A stretch of 64,000 nucleotides of DNA from Stappia sp. WLB 29. GTDB taxonomy: Bacteria > Pseudomonadota > Alphaproteobacteria > Rhizobiales > Stappiaceae. The position numbers were made by a program, and so were the translations under genes. The notes beneath the pieces were generated by a model that had not been told where the DNA came from, searched no databases, and was given only the letters and a program-made list of their open reading frames with translations. The stretch lies in the NCBI RefSeq assembly GCF_023507705.1, contig NZ_JALBGD010000004.1, positions 331,587-395,586 on the forward strand, in the 5' to 3' direction. This document shows, in pieces, positions 58,301 through 64,000 of this stretch (position 1 is the stretch's first letter; every line of letters begins with the position of its first letter).

Positions 58301-61300
58301 AAGCCGCCGTCGGTGACGATGTCGAGGTCGGCGAAGCTGAAGGTGCCCGCCTGGCCGCTGTTGTCGACGAAAAGGCCGGAGCCGCCCATCGCCGTGGTCG
58401 TGCCGAGATCGACCGCGCCGGTGAAGGAGACCGAATGCGCGCCCGTTGCGTTGGAGGACGCGATGCCGCTGGCGCCGGCGCCGTTCGAGGCGACGCTGCC
58501 GGCATGGGTGAGGCTGCCGCCGGCGAGGCTCTGCAGGCTGACTGCCGTACCGCTCGTGTTGTTGATCGAGCTGGTCGCGTCGAAATTGTAGACCGCGTTG
58601 CCGCCGTCGATCGCCAGCGTGTTGCCACCCGCGATGTCGACATTCGTTGCCGTGACGGTGCCGGCGGCATTGTTGAAGCTGATGCCGCGCGCGGCGCTGC
58701 TGATCGAGATGTTTTCCAGCGTCGTCGTGCCGGTCACGTTGGTGAGCGTGATCGAGCCGTTTGCGCCCGAACCCGTCGAGGTGATGTTGCGCAGGGTGGA
58801 GTTGGAGGCGTTCAGCAGGACGTCGCCGGCATTGCCGGAGAAGGTGACGCCATTGATCGTCGTGTTGGTCGACGGCGTGATCTCGATGCCGCGCGTGGCG
58901 AAGTTGCGGATCGTGGATGTCTCGATTACGGTTCCGGTGGCGCCGGCACCGTTGTCGTTGATGCCGCGTCCGGCGGTGCCGTTGCCTTCCAGCGTCAGGC
59001 CGGAGATGCGGTTGCCGCTGGCGCCCAGCGTGATCACGTCGTTGCCGGCGGAGGTGGTCAGCGTCGCCGCTCCGTTCCCCGTCGGATCGTTGATGACGAT
59101 GCCGGCCGCAGACAGCAGGAAGGTCGGAGGCGCGGTGATGTTGACCGCGACGGTCTGGCTGCCGCCGGCGCCGTCGCCGAAGCTGAGCAACTGCACGTCG
59201 TCGAGCAGGTTCAGCGTGTCGTTGGCATTGGTGGCGGCCGTGGTGATCACGTCCCCGTTATTGATCAGGACGATGATGTCGCCCGCGGCGATGGCCGCTT
59301 CGGCCGCTGCCAGGGTCATCGGGTTGGAGGCGTCTGAACCGGAGCCGTCGCCGCCGCCGACCGCACCGTCGGCATCCACGAAGTAGATCCGGCCGACGCT
59401 GAATCCGTTGCCCGGGCTGGTCGCGAACGCAACGTCCCGGAAATTGTAGGTGCCGGCGACCGGCGCGCTGGTCGCGTCGATGGCGACGGTGGCCGAAATC
59501 GTCGAGCCGGTGTCGGACGCATCCTCGCCGTCGCCATAGGTGAAATCGAGATCGGTGCTGCTATTGACGAAAATGCCGGTCTCGACGCCGGCGATGCTGG
59601 CATCGGCACCTCCAGCCACCGCATCGCCGAGTTGCACCGTGCCGCCACCGAGCGCTCCGCGCAGATCGACCGCAATCGTGCCCGCGGAGGAATTGCCGGT
59701 GACGTCGAAATCACCGGCTGTCACGGACGCGTTCAACGTGGCGCCGGTCATCTCGATGCCGGTGGAATCGGCAGAATTCAGCGCGATCTCGAGTTCGGAA
59801 AACGAGATATCGCCGGTGATCGTGCCGGAAATGTCGATGGCGGCGCTGCGTGCCTCGATCGACGGGACGGGCGTACCCGCCACGATCGGCGTGGCGTGGG
59901 GGTTGTTGATCACCGTCCGGCCGAAAGAGATCGCTCCGCTCGTGTCGGTGATGCGGATCGCATCCTCTACCGTGTCGGAGATAGTCGTCGTGCCCGTGAC
60001 GGTGAACGCGCCGCTATTGTCGGCAAGGTTGATGCCGACCGTGGAGCCGCCGGTGGTGGTAGTTGCTCCCGGTGCCGATGCCACGGTCAGGGTGTTGAAG
60101 TTGAAGGCGCCTGAGGAGGCCATCACCGAGATGCCGGTGGTTGAGGTACGGGAATAGGTTCCGCCGAAGTCGATGAAGGCTTCCGGAGCGTTGATCGTGG
60201 TGGTGCCGGTGACCGTGAACGAGCCGGCGAACTGGTTTGCGGACAACTGGCTGGACAGCGTCAGGCTCGACAAGGTGATGTCGCCGTTTGCGACGCCGAA
60301 GCCTGTGCCGAGGCGGATCAGGCCGGCCGTGACCTCGCCATCGGCGATTCCGACGGTCAGGCCGGGATTGCCCGACCCCAGCGACAGCGCCTGGTTCACC
60401 GCGTTGATGTTGTAGTTGGTGAAGTCGATCCGACCGACATTCGCGCTGGCCGTGCTGTCGAAGAAAAGACCGTGATTGACGGCAAGGCCCGGCGCGCCGG
60501 CGGTAAAGGTCCCGCCGTTGACGGCCTGCAGGCCTGCGGTGGACAGGTCGGCATCGAACGTGACGCCCTGGAACATCATGCCGTTGGCGAACAGGTTCGG
60601 GTCGAAGGCCGTCGCGGAGCCCAGAAGCGTGTTGTCGGCGAAGTCGGTGACGGTGATCAGGCCGTTGTTGCCGATCAGGCGGACGCCGCTGTCTTCTGTC
60701 TGGAACGTCGAGTTGGAAATCGAGACGACGGCGCTGTCGTCGCCGCTGGTGGTGACGACAAGACCGTGCTCGCTGGGGGTTACTGTCGCGCCGGACGCTT
60801 CGTGGATGATGGTCAGATTGTCGATAGCAAGCGACAGCGAGCGGGTTGCGGTGCCATCGTTCTGGATGACGTCGAAGCTGTTGAAGCTCGATCCGCTGGC
60901 GACGGTGGAGAGCGTGCCGCCGTTGACGGCAAACGATCCGTCGAGATTCTGCAGAACCACCGAGGACATGTTGGAGTTGGTGGCATTCACCTCGTCCAGC
61001 GTGATGTCGACGGCCATGTTCGCGATATCGATCGCCGCCGCGTCGGTGATCGATATCGACCCGCCGTCAATTCGCAGAGTGCCGCCGTTCTGCGCTCGAA
61101 TGCCGGTGAAAAGAGAGGACACGATATCAAGCCCGCCTGTGAAGGCGATGGTCGAGTTTGTCCCATTGTTGTTGATGTTGAGGTCGGAGCCGACGGTCAA
61201 CATCGCACTGGTGCCGAGGGTTACTTGGCCACCAAAGGTCACGTCATTGGCGGCTGTCGCGCCCGTGATCGAGATACCGTAAGCGGAAGGGCCAATTGAA

Positions 61301-64000
61301 GTGATGTCACCCGAATAGCTGAAGTTGCCGCCCGCGCGATTCTGGAGCTGAACCGCGACGCCGGCAGTATTGTTGATCGAACTGTCGGCGTCGAAGCTGA
61401 TCGCGGCGTTTCCGCCGAAGATATACAGGGAACTTAGTCCGTCGATGTCGACATCGGTTCCGGTAACGGTGCCGGACGTGTTCTCCAGATACAGGGCCGC
61501 GCCGTTCGTGTTGGAAATCGCCAGGTTCGTGAGCGTGATCGCGCCGGAGGCGCTGGTCAGGTCGATGCCGGCGGTCGAGGTGACGCCGCTGATGGTAACG
61601 CCGGCAATGCCGGAACCGGACACGGCATTGCCGGCCGAGCTGCCGACGATGATGTTGCGGATGGCATTGCCGTTGGCGAGCGCAAGCGTTGCGCCGCCGC
61701 CGCCGGAATTGGTCAGCGTTGCCGCGCCCAGTCCCGTCGGGTCGGTGACGGTGATGCCGCCGGCCGGCAGGTTGGTGCCGGTGATGTTCAGCGGGATGAT
61801 GAAGCCGGATTCGGCAAAAGTCCGGCCGCCGCCGAACGTGTCGATGGTCTGGCCGTCGTCCAGCGTGAAGGTCAGGCCCGATGTATCGATGGCCGAACCG
61901 TCGTTGATCAGCACGAAATTGACCGTGCCGAGCGTCGAGGCCATCGCGATGGCGGTGGCGATCGAGGCGCGGTTGTCGGTCGAAGAGCCGTCGCCGGTGC
62001 CGGTTGCCGTCGCCGCGACATAGTAGTTGTTCGAGAGGCTGACGGCGAAGTTGAAGCCGCCGGTGAAGGCGGTCGACCCGAAGGCGTAGGTGCCGTCGCC
62101 CGCATTCACGCCGATGCCATCGAGGGCATAGTTGCTGCCCGAGATGCTGCCGCCGCCGAAGGTGAAGTTGGCGCTGGGAGCCGCACCTGCCGCGCCATTG
62201 GTGCCGAGCACGATACCGGTAGCGACATCGGAGATGGTGCCGCCATTGGTGATGGTGACCGTCCTGCCGTTCTGCGTGCCGGAAATGTCGATGCCGCGCG
62301 AACCGGCGGTACCGGTGCCGGTGACGTCGAGGCTCGACATGGTGAGCGTCGCATCGCCGCCGGCAAGGTTGAGGCCGGTACCTGCGTCGAGACCGGTGAT
62401 GTCGACGTCGCCGAAACTGAAGCTGCCGCCGGTCGATCCGGACAGGTCGATGCCGTCGCCGCCCATTCCGGACAGTGTGGTGGTGCCGGTGACGGTGAAG
62501 CTGCTGCCCGCACCGAGCGCCAGTGCCAGCGCATCGCCGGTCGCCCCGCTGCTGGCGACGCTGGAGAATGTCGCGTCGGTGGCGATGCCGCCGATCGCGG
62601 CCGCGCTTCCGCCGGTTGCCGAGAGCGATCCGCCGGTGACCTGCAAGGAGCCGCCGCCGGTTGCCGACAGCGCATCGAAGCCGGCTGTGATGATGTCGAG
62701 CCCGCCGGTGAAGGCGATGGCCGAGGACTGGCCGTTGTTGTCGAGGCTCAGGCCGCTGCCGCCGCCGAGTGCGGTGGTGGCGCCGAGTGAGACCAGGCCG
62801 CCGAAGGTGACGTTGCTCGCCGCCGTGGCGCCGGCAATGGTGATGCCGGACGCGGTGCCGCCGTTCGAGGAGATCGAGCCGAAATGGCTGAAGCTGCCGC
62901 CGATACGACCGGTGATCTCCACCGCTGTCCCGCCGGTATTGGCGACCGAGCTGTCGGCGTCGAAGGTAATGGCGGCATTGCCGCCGGACACCGCGAGCGA
63001 GTTCACGCCGGCAATGTCGACATTGGTGCCCGTGACCGTGCCGGTGTTGCCCGCCAGGGAGAGGCCGGTGCCGCTGCCGTTGTTCACCGAGACATCGGTC
63101 AGGATGACGGAGCCGGACGTGTTTGCGAGCGAAATGCCGGCGGTCGAGTTGACGCCGCTGATGGTGACGCCGGCGATGCCGGAGCCGGAAATGGCGTTGC
63201 CGGCGGAGTTGCCGACCGTGATGTTGCGCACCGCGTTGCCGTTGGCGAGCGACAGGGTCGCGACACCGCCGGACGAGTTGGTCAGCGTCGCCGCGCCCAG
63301 GCCCGTCGGATCGGTGATGGTGACGCCGCCGGTCGGCAAGTTGTCGCCGGTGATGTTCAGCGGAATGAGGTAGCCGGCCTCGGTGAAGGTGCGCCCATTG
63401 CCGAACGTGTCGATGCTCTGGCCGTTGGCGAGCGTGAAGGTGAGGCCCGATGTGTCGATGGCCGAGCCGTCGTTGATCAGGATGAAGTTGACGGCGCCGA
63501 GGCTGCCCGCCTGCGCGATCGCGGTCGCGATCGAGGCGGCATTGCCGGTCGAGGAGCCGTCGCCCGTGCCGCTCGCGGACACGTAGAAGTTCTGCGTGCT
63601 GCTGATGTCAAAGTTGAAGGCTCCGGTGAAGGCCGTGGTGCCGAAACCGTAGCTGCCGGTGCCCGACAGGACGCCGATACCGTCCAGCGCGAACACGTTG
63701 CCGGCGATCGTGCCGCCGCCGAACGTGAAGATCGCGTCCGCCGCTGCACCTGCCGCACCGTTGGTGCCGAGCACGATGCCGGTATCGACGCCGGAAATGT
63801 TGCCGCCATTGGTGATGGTGACCGTCCGGCCGTTCTGGGTGCCGGAAATGTCGATGCCGCGCGAACCGGCGACATCGGTGCCGGTGACGTCCAGGCTCGC
63901 CATGGTGAGCGTGGCATCGCCGCCGGCAAGGTTGAGGCCGGTGCCGCCGCCAAGGCCGGTAACGTCGACATTGCCCGTAGTAATGGTGGCGCCGGTCGTG
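52342..64000 (-). CDS. Giant beta-helix repeat surface protein, N-terminus beyond window
   Basis: At least 3,885 residues; the frame stays open to the right edge, so the true start is not visible. The sequence is built of Gly, Ser, Thr, Asn, Ala and Val in short strand-turn repeats (SSINNTSGTAV, GSLTTGNLNLSNT style), typical of right-handed parallel beta-helices. Four large modules each contain a segment like VNFILINDGSAIDTSGLTF (near 63480, 61911, 59269 and 57372). I found only two cysteines, both near the end (TVCFQVQ and AVCDTPTAP), perhaps a disulfide. There is no autotransporter barrel, LPXTG or RTX nonapeptide array in the visible part. Adhesion or biofilm roles are likely but unproven. 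Confidence 0.85.
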   Translation of the reverse strand, partial: TTGATITTGNVDVTGLGGGTGLNLAGGDATLTMASLDVTGTDVAGSRGIDISGTQNGRTVTITNGGNISGVDTGIVLGTNGAAGAAADAIFTFGGGTIAGNVFALDGIGVLSGTGSYGFGTTAFTGAFNFDISSTQNFYVSASGTGDGSSTGNAASIATAIAQAGSLGAVNFILINDGSAIDTSGLTFTLANGQSIDTFGNGRTFTEAGYLIPLNITGDNLPTGGVTITDPTGLGAATLTNSSGGVATLSLANGNAVRNITVGNSAGNAISGSGIAGVTISGVNSTAGISLANTSGSVILTDVSVNNGSGTGLSLAGNTGTVTGTNVDIAGVNSLAVSGGNAAITFDADSSVANTGGTAVEITGRIGGSFSHFGSISSNGGTASGITIAGATAASNVTFGGLVSLGATTALGGGSGLSLDNNGQSSAIAFTGGLDIITAGFDALSATGGGSLQVTGGSLSATGGSAAAIGGIATDATFSSVASSGATGDALALALGAGSSFTVTGTTTLSGMGGDGIDLSGSTGGSFSFGDVDITGLDAGTGLNLAGGDATLTMSSLDVTGTGTAGSRGIDISGTQNGRTVTITNGGTISDVATGIVLGTNGAAGAAPSANFTFGGGSISGSNYALDGIGVNAGDGTYAFGSTAFTGGFNFAVSLSNNYYVAATATGTGDGSSTDNRASIATAIAMASTLGTVNFVLINDGSAIDTSGLTFTLDDGQTIDTFGGGRTFAESGFIIPLNITGTNLPAGGITVTDPTGLGAATLTNSGGGGATLALANGNAIRNIIVGSSAGNAVSGSGIAGVTISGVTSTAGIDLTSASGAITLTNLAISNTNGAALYLENTSGTVTGTDVDIDGLSSLYIFGGNAAISFDADSSINNTAGVAVQLQNRAGGNFSYSGDITSIGPSAYGISITGATAANDVTFGGQVTLGTSAMLTVGSDLNINNNGTNSTIAFTGGLDIVSSLFTGIRAQNGGTLRIDGGSISITDAAAIDIANMAVDITLDEVNATNSNMSSVVLQNLDGSFAVNGGTLSTVASGSSFNSFDVIQNDGTATRSLSLAIDNLTIIHEASGATVTPSEHGLVVTTSGDDSAVVSISNSTFQTEDSGVRLIGNNGLITVTDFADNTLLGSATAFDPNLFANGMMFQGVTFDADLSTAGLQAVNGGTFTAGAPGLAVNHGLFFDSTASANVGRIDFTNYNINAVNQALSLGSGNPGLTVGIADGEVTAGLIRLGTGFGVANGDITLSSLTLSSQLSANQFAGSFTVTGTTTINAPEAFIDFGGTYSRTSTTGISVMASSGAFNFNTLTVASAPGATTTTGGSTVGINLADNSGAFTVTGTTTISDTVEDAIRITDTSGAISFGRTVINNPHATPIVAGTPVPSIEARSAAIDISGTITGDISFSELEIALNSADSTGIEMTGATLNASVTAGDFDVTGNSSAGTIAVDLRGALGGGTVQLGDAVAGGADASIAGVETGIFVNSSTDLDFTYGDGEDASDTGSTISATVAIDATSAPVAGTYNFRDVAFATSPGNGFSVGRIYFVDADGAVGGGDGSGSDASNPMTLAAAEAAIAAGDIIVLINNGDVITTAATNANDTLNLLDDVQLLSFGDGAGGSQTVAVNITAPPTFLLSAAGIVINDPTGNGAATLTTSAGNDVITLGASGNRISGLTLEGNGTAGRGINDNGAGATGTVIETSTIRNFATRGIEITPSTNTTINGVTFSGNAGDVLLNASNSTLRNITSTGSGANGSITLTNVTGTTTLENISISSAARGISFNNAAGTVTATNVDIAGGNTLAIDGGNAVYNFDATSSINNTSGTAVSLQSLAGGSLTHAGSVASNGAGASGIASSNATGAHSVSFTGAVDLGTTTAMGGSGLFVDNSGQAGTFSFADLDIVTDGGFGVVFQSGGTLGITAGTIAANAAQGINLSNTAIAAGGLNLTSLSNTNVAGAAGIGLNNLTGGAFTVSGTTTVSGTTGSAVSLANVAANVSFGTVNISVTSGDGLLLNGNSGTLTTGDMTIAMGGGTGNGIRATNANGAMTFGNVDITGLGAGTGVNLSGGTFDGAITFATLDIAGTSQTGSTGIDLTGYDNTQNVVTTGSGTIQGVQIGVDLTNADIANGVRFQYGDGSAPVASTIDTSGIAGNFAIVTTGATGTGEYDFEDVGFATSNVSNLQGVSYFVVDTAGTSGAGTFDDPGTAAQAEASGASVIVLIDSTVDAVQDTIDLVAQGDGTLNLAAGQALLGMADGDTIDASTLGISAGGAPASVQLTGFSSSSIITATSGVTTIDDEVPILTTSGANDTVVLAGTATIQNVAITNTGTGNGVSASFGAASNAIIRSSTIGGGTGAYGIDLGTTSGASTAAFSDLTLTSGLRLNGSGGGSLTAMATGTNTITSSQTAALTLDTIAAGVGGLAFDQITSTGDTAGMALDTISGAGGVTIQNATFNRSGTTTTHVVALTDLTMTGALTIANLDVDSTNTQSIAGVRTTGTSTSTINIGTGANGVTIDDTQFGLLFNGSHGTVNVGTAGTGVQISSRGAAISFNNNSTGTFQVGHAGATSTIAVNAGSSQAYGIGYQTSDATVTVTNIDINGIGTNTLSNGIQLVDNDALGSFTLAGTNTIDATGGNGVLIQDANASISGLTLGASATGAGDDITGDGIRINQTGAISNTVTLSDIVMGTGGNGDTGDIAGAGIRIASGGTGVLTLNLTGTNVIRSTGQALDVDELGAGTANNLLLSIDNTTFESTAAGVPSVEITGQNVSTTESSIGIRSFSGNTVIGNGTGGGILFSAVDFDSNGAGAAVAGGTLNVGQGTGNRVQGDGLSLIDTTGELGFTTLNIFNNNGTGLEVDTKTNGNNTVFTLNGGGSGTVDTTGGAALFLDPLTMNLTFGTVSSTGSGGSGVFVDGGNATAAGNNALTIGTLNVTGSAGSGLRITNSTGTFNIGATTINNAGSAGGGVDIDLGAGNTATVNFTGALDIDTNAATGFDANGSAGTLLTVNVASAGTQSIDTATGRGIIMNTVEVGTGDVFFDGVAASGLSNGNFIDLQNVSGGTFRVANTSVSDVNGAAVRIANSSADFIFNGLTLGDISTPGSMTYGIDLDGNSGSFTTTNSSIIYYAQDAGIRITNAQSTFVADFQAQMEVSNRDDATYTAGGDGLLLQNNNAASQTTFTSFVHTDFQRNTGPGTVTASGQGIDADSGGILTILGGGISTNNALGAGVASIDIRNTTTNVTLNSVSVDNDDLGESGGGIYLENNTGSFTLESATLFATSGSTALYANNAGTVTLGNVSAISISSFGGGNALDIRNTVMDITLGTINAPGSTGTPFRLSDGASGSLTTGNLNLSNTGGTGPTVLISDLAAGTSVTFGGSATINSGVNTAVSLANNAGSTINFTNGGLDINTTSGTGFQATGGGTVTVTGTGNTVDTGTGTAVRFEDTSFGAAGVTFESINTNGAVNGIVLDNTGLTGGFAVTGSGSTLGSGGTIQNSTGSGIVLSDTYNVALTNLDITTTGIHGIDGSNIGNLDLTRVRITGAGNAVNENGINIQNLFGTSASGRDSRFDSVTITGAADVGIEIVNSTATTSGDTSNPDLLTIVNSTISNSGVIGLLAQTSDAASNLRIDMSGSTLTNNPSRGVAANANNGSLQLNLTGGNQLVPGGGGTQFVGVAGTATGSGQLFFNIAGNTITQAGTAGTGPAIIALNANDTGSLQGTISGNTLTTTTAVGTPIDGIVVTNSGSGNNAVIIQNNDITINDGFGIFASGRDSGTGRLDVSILDNTINVNGTDVANTGIDLRNQGTVGQTVCFQVQNNTISTAPFGNGDIVIENSTSGTFLIQGLGGTFNEPSDFDPDTQTVEIFLSSQQTSVTTGTFINPFSASTTFGSAVCDTPTAP
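60800..62340 (-). repeat. 1.56-kb coding repeat, copy 2 (diverging at its end)
   Basis: Homologous to copy 1: the LINDGSAIDTSGLTF anchor is at about 61911, 1,569 bases from copy 1's anchor. Similarity is high at the start and fades below about 60,900, so the left boundary is approximate. Two further, more diverged modules follow. Confidence 0.7.
62341..63903 (-). repeat. 1.56-kb coding repeat, copy 1
   Basis: A unit of 1,563 bases (521 codons) measured between two matching MxSLDVTG sites. Long stretches, such as GRTVTITNGG and GIVLGTNGAAGAA and their DNA, are nearly identical to the next unit. It marks recent tandem duplication inside the giant gene and a likely spot for recombination. Confidence 0.8.

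Noticed and set aside
56344..59337. A 997-codon open frame on the plus strand opposite the giant gene, and similar ones at 53185-54678 and 54743-56296
   Set aside because: The frames arise because the repetitive GC-rich codons of the giant gene avoid stop complements. The proteins have no fold-like pattern and no start signals, while the opposite strand has a clear repeat protein.
52342..64000. RTX toxin or type V autotransporter
   Set aside because: No GGxGxDxLx nonapeptide array and no C-terminal barrel ending in an aromatic residue were found in the visible part.
52342..64000. CRISPR-like repeats in the giant gene
   Set aside because: The repeats are in-frame, of variable spacing and protein-coding; there are no short identical repeats with unique spacers.

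Overview
This 64 kb window is GC-rich chromosomal DNA from an alphaproteobacterium. It most likely belongs to the Hyphomicrobiales (Rhizobiales), near the Stappia/Labrenzia/Roseibium group; that placement is inferred from gene content and order. The clearest marker is the conserved minus-strand block rplU-rpmA-(GNATs)-obgE-proB-proA-nadD-rsfS-rlmH-envC-ctpA-polysaccharide deacetylase-rppH. I see no rRNA operon, CRISPR array, insertion sequence or integrated phage. Two tRNA genes are present: Leu(CAG) and Ser(CGA).

Layout. 1-4.6 kb: truncated aquaporin, tRNA-Leu with promoter and terminator, NDUFA9-like dehydrogenase, DUF1127 protein, WYL regulator and uppP. 4.6-7.3 kb: glutathione S-transferase overlapping queG, then an SDR enzyme. 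7.5-20.8 kb: the housekeeping block read leftward, covering RNA decapping (rppH), cell-wall remodelling (deacetylase, S41 peptidase, EnvC), rRNA and ribosome maturation (rlmH, rsfS, obgE), NAD and proline synthesis, three acetyltransferases and ribosomal proteins L27/L21. 21.3-30.4 kb: tRNA-Ser, a DHA2-type efflux pump with a divergent XRE regulator, an MHYT-PAS-GGDEF-EAL protein, an old yellow enzyme, a secreted VCBS-like protein, and a SoxR regulon (FMN reductase plus monooxygenase opposite soxR).

30.4-36.9 kb holds a TetR-controlled acyl-CoA catabolic locus. A biotin-dependent carboxylase (alpha and beta subunits) is read left. An acyl-CoA dehydrogenase, a quinone oxidoreductase and the TetR gene are read right. 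The divergent promoters share one 14-bp palindrome. A small AT-rich membrane-protein gene that looks foreign follows, then a LysE exporter and a tetR-acrA-acrB efflux operon. 43.8-47.1 kb encodes an unusual ammonium transporter fused to PAS, GGDEF and EAL domains, with both conserved channel histidines kept; this suggests ammonium sensing coupled to cyclic-di-GMP.

47.4-64 kb looks devoted to the cell surface. It holds an IalB protein, a SapC-domain protein, a small two-gene pair ending in a DUF6916-like protein, a cassette of three tandem phage-tail-collar (microcystin-dependent-protein type) genes plus an acetyltransferase, and finally a single open frame of at least 3,885 codons. That giant gene encodes a beta-helix repeat protein with at least four large modules and runs off the right edge. 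The collar cassette, the giant protein and the Amt fusion are the most interesting parts of the window.
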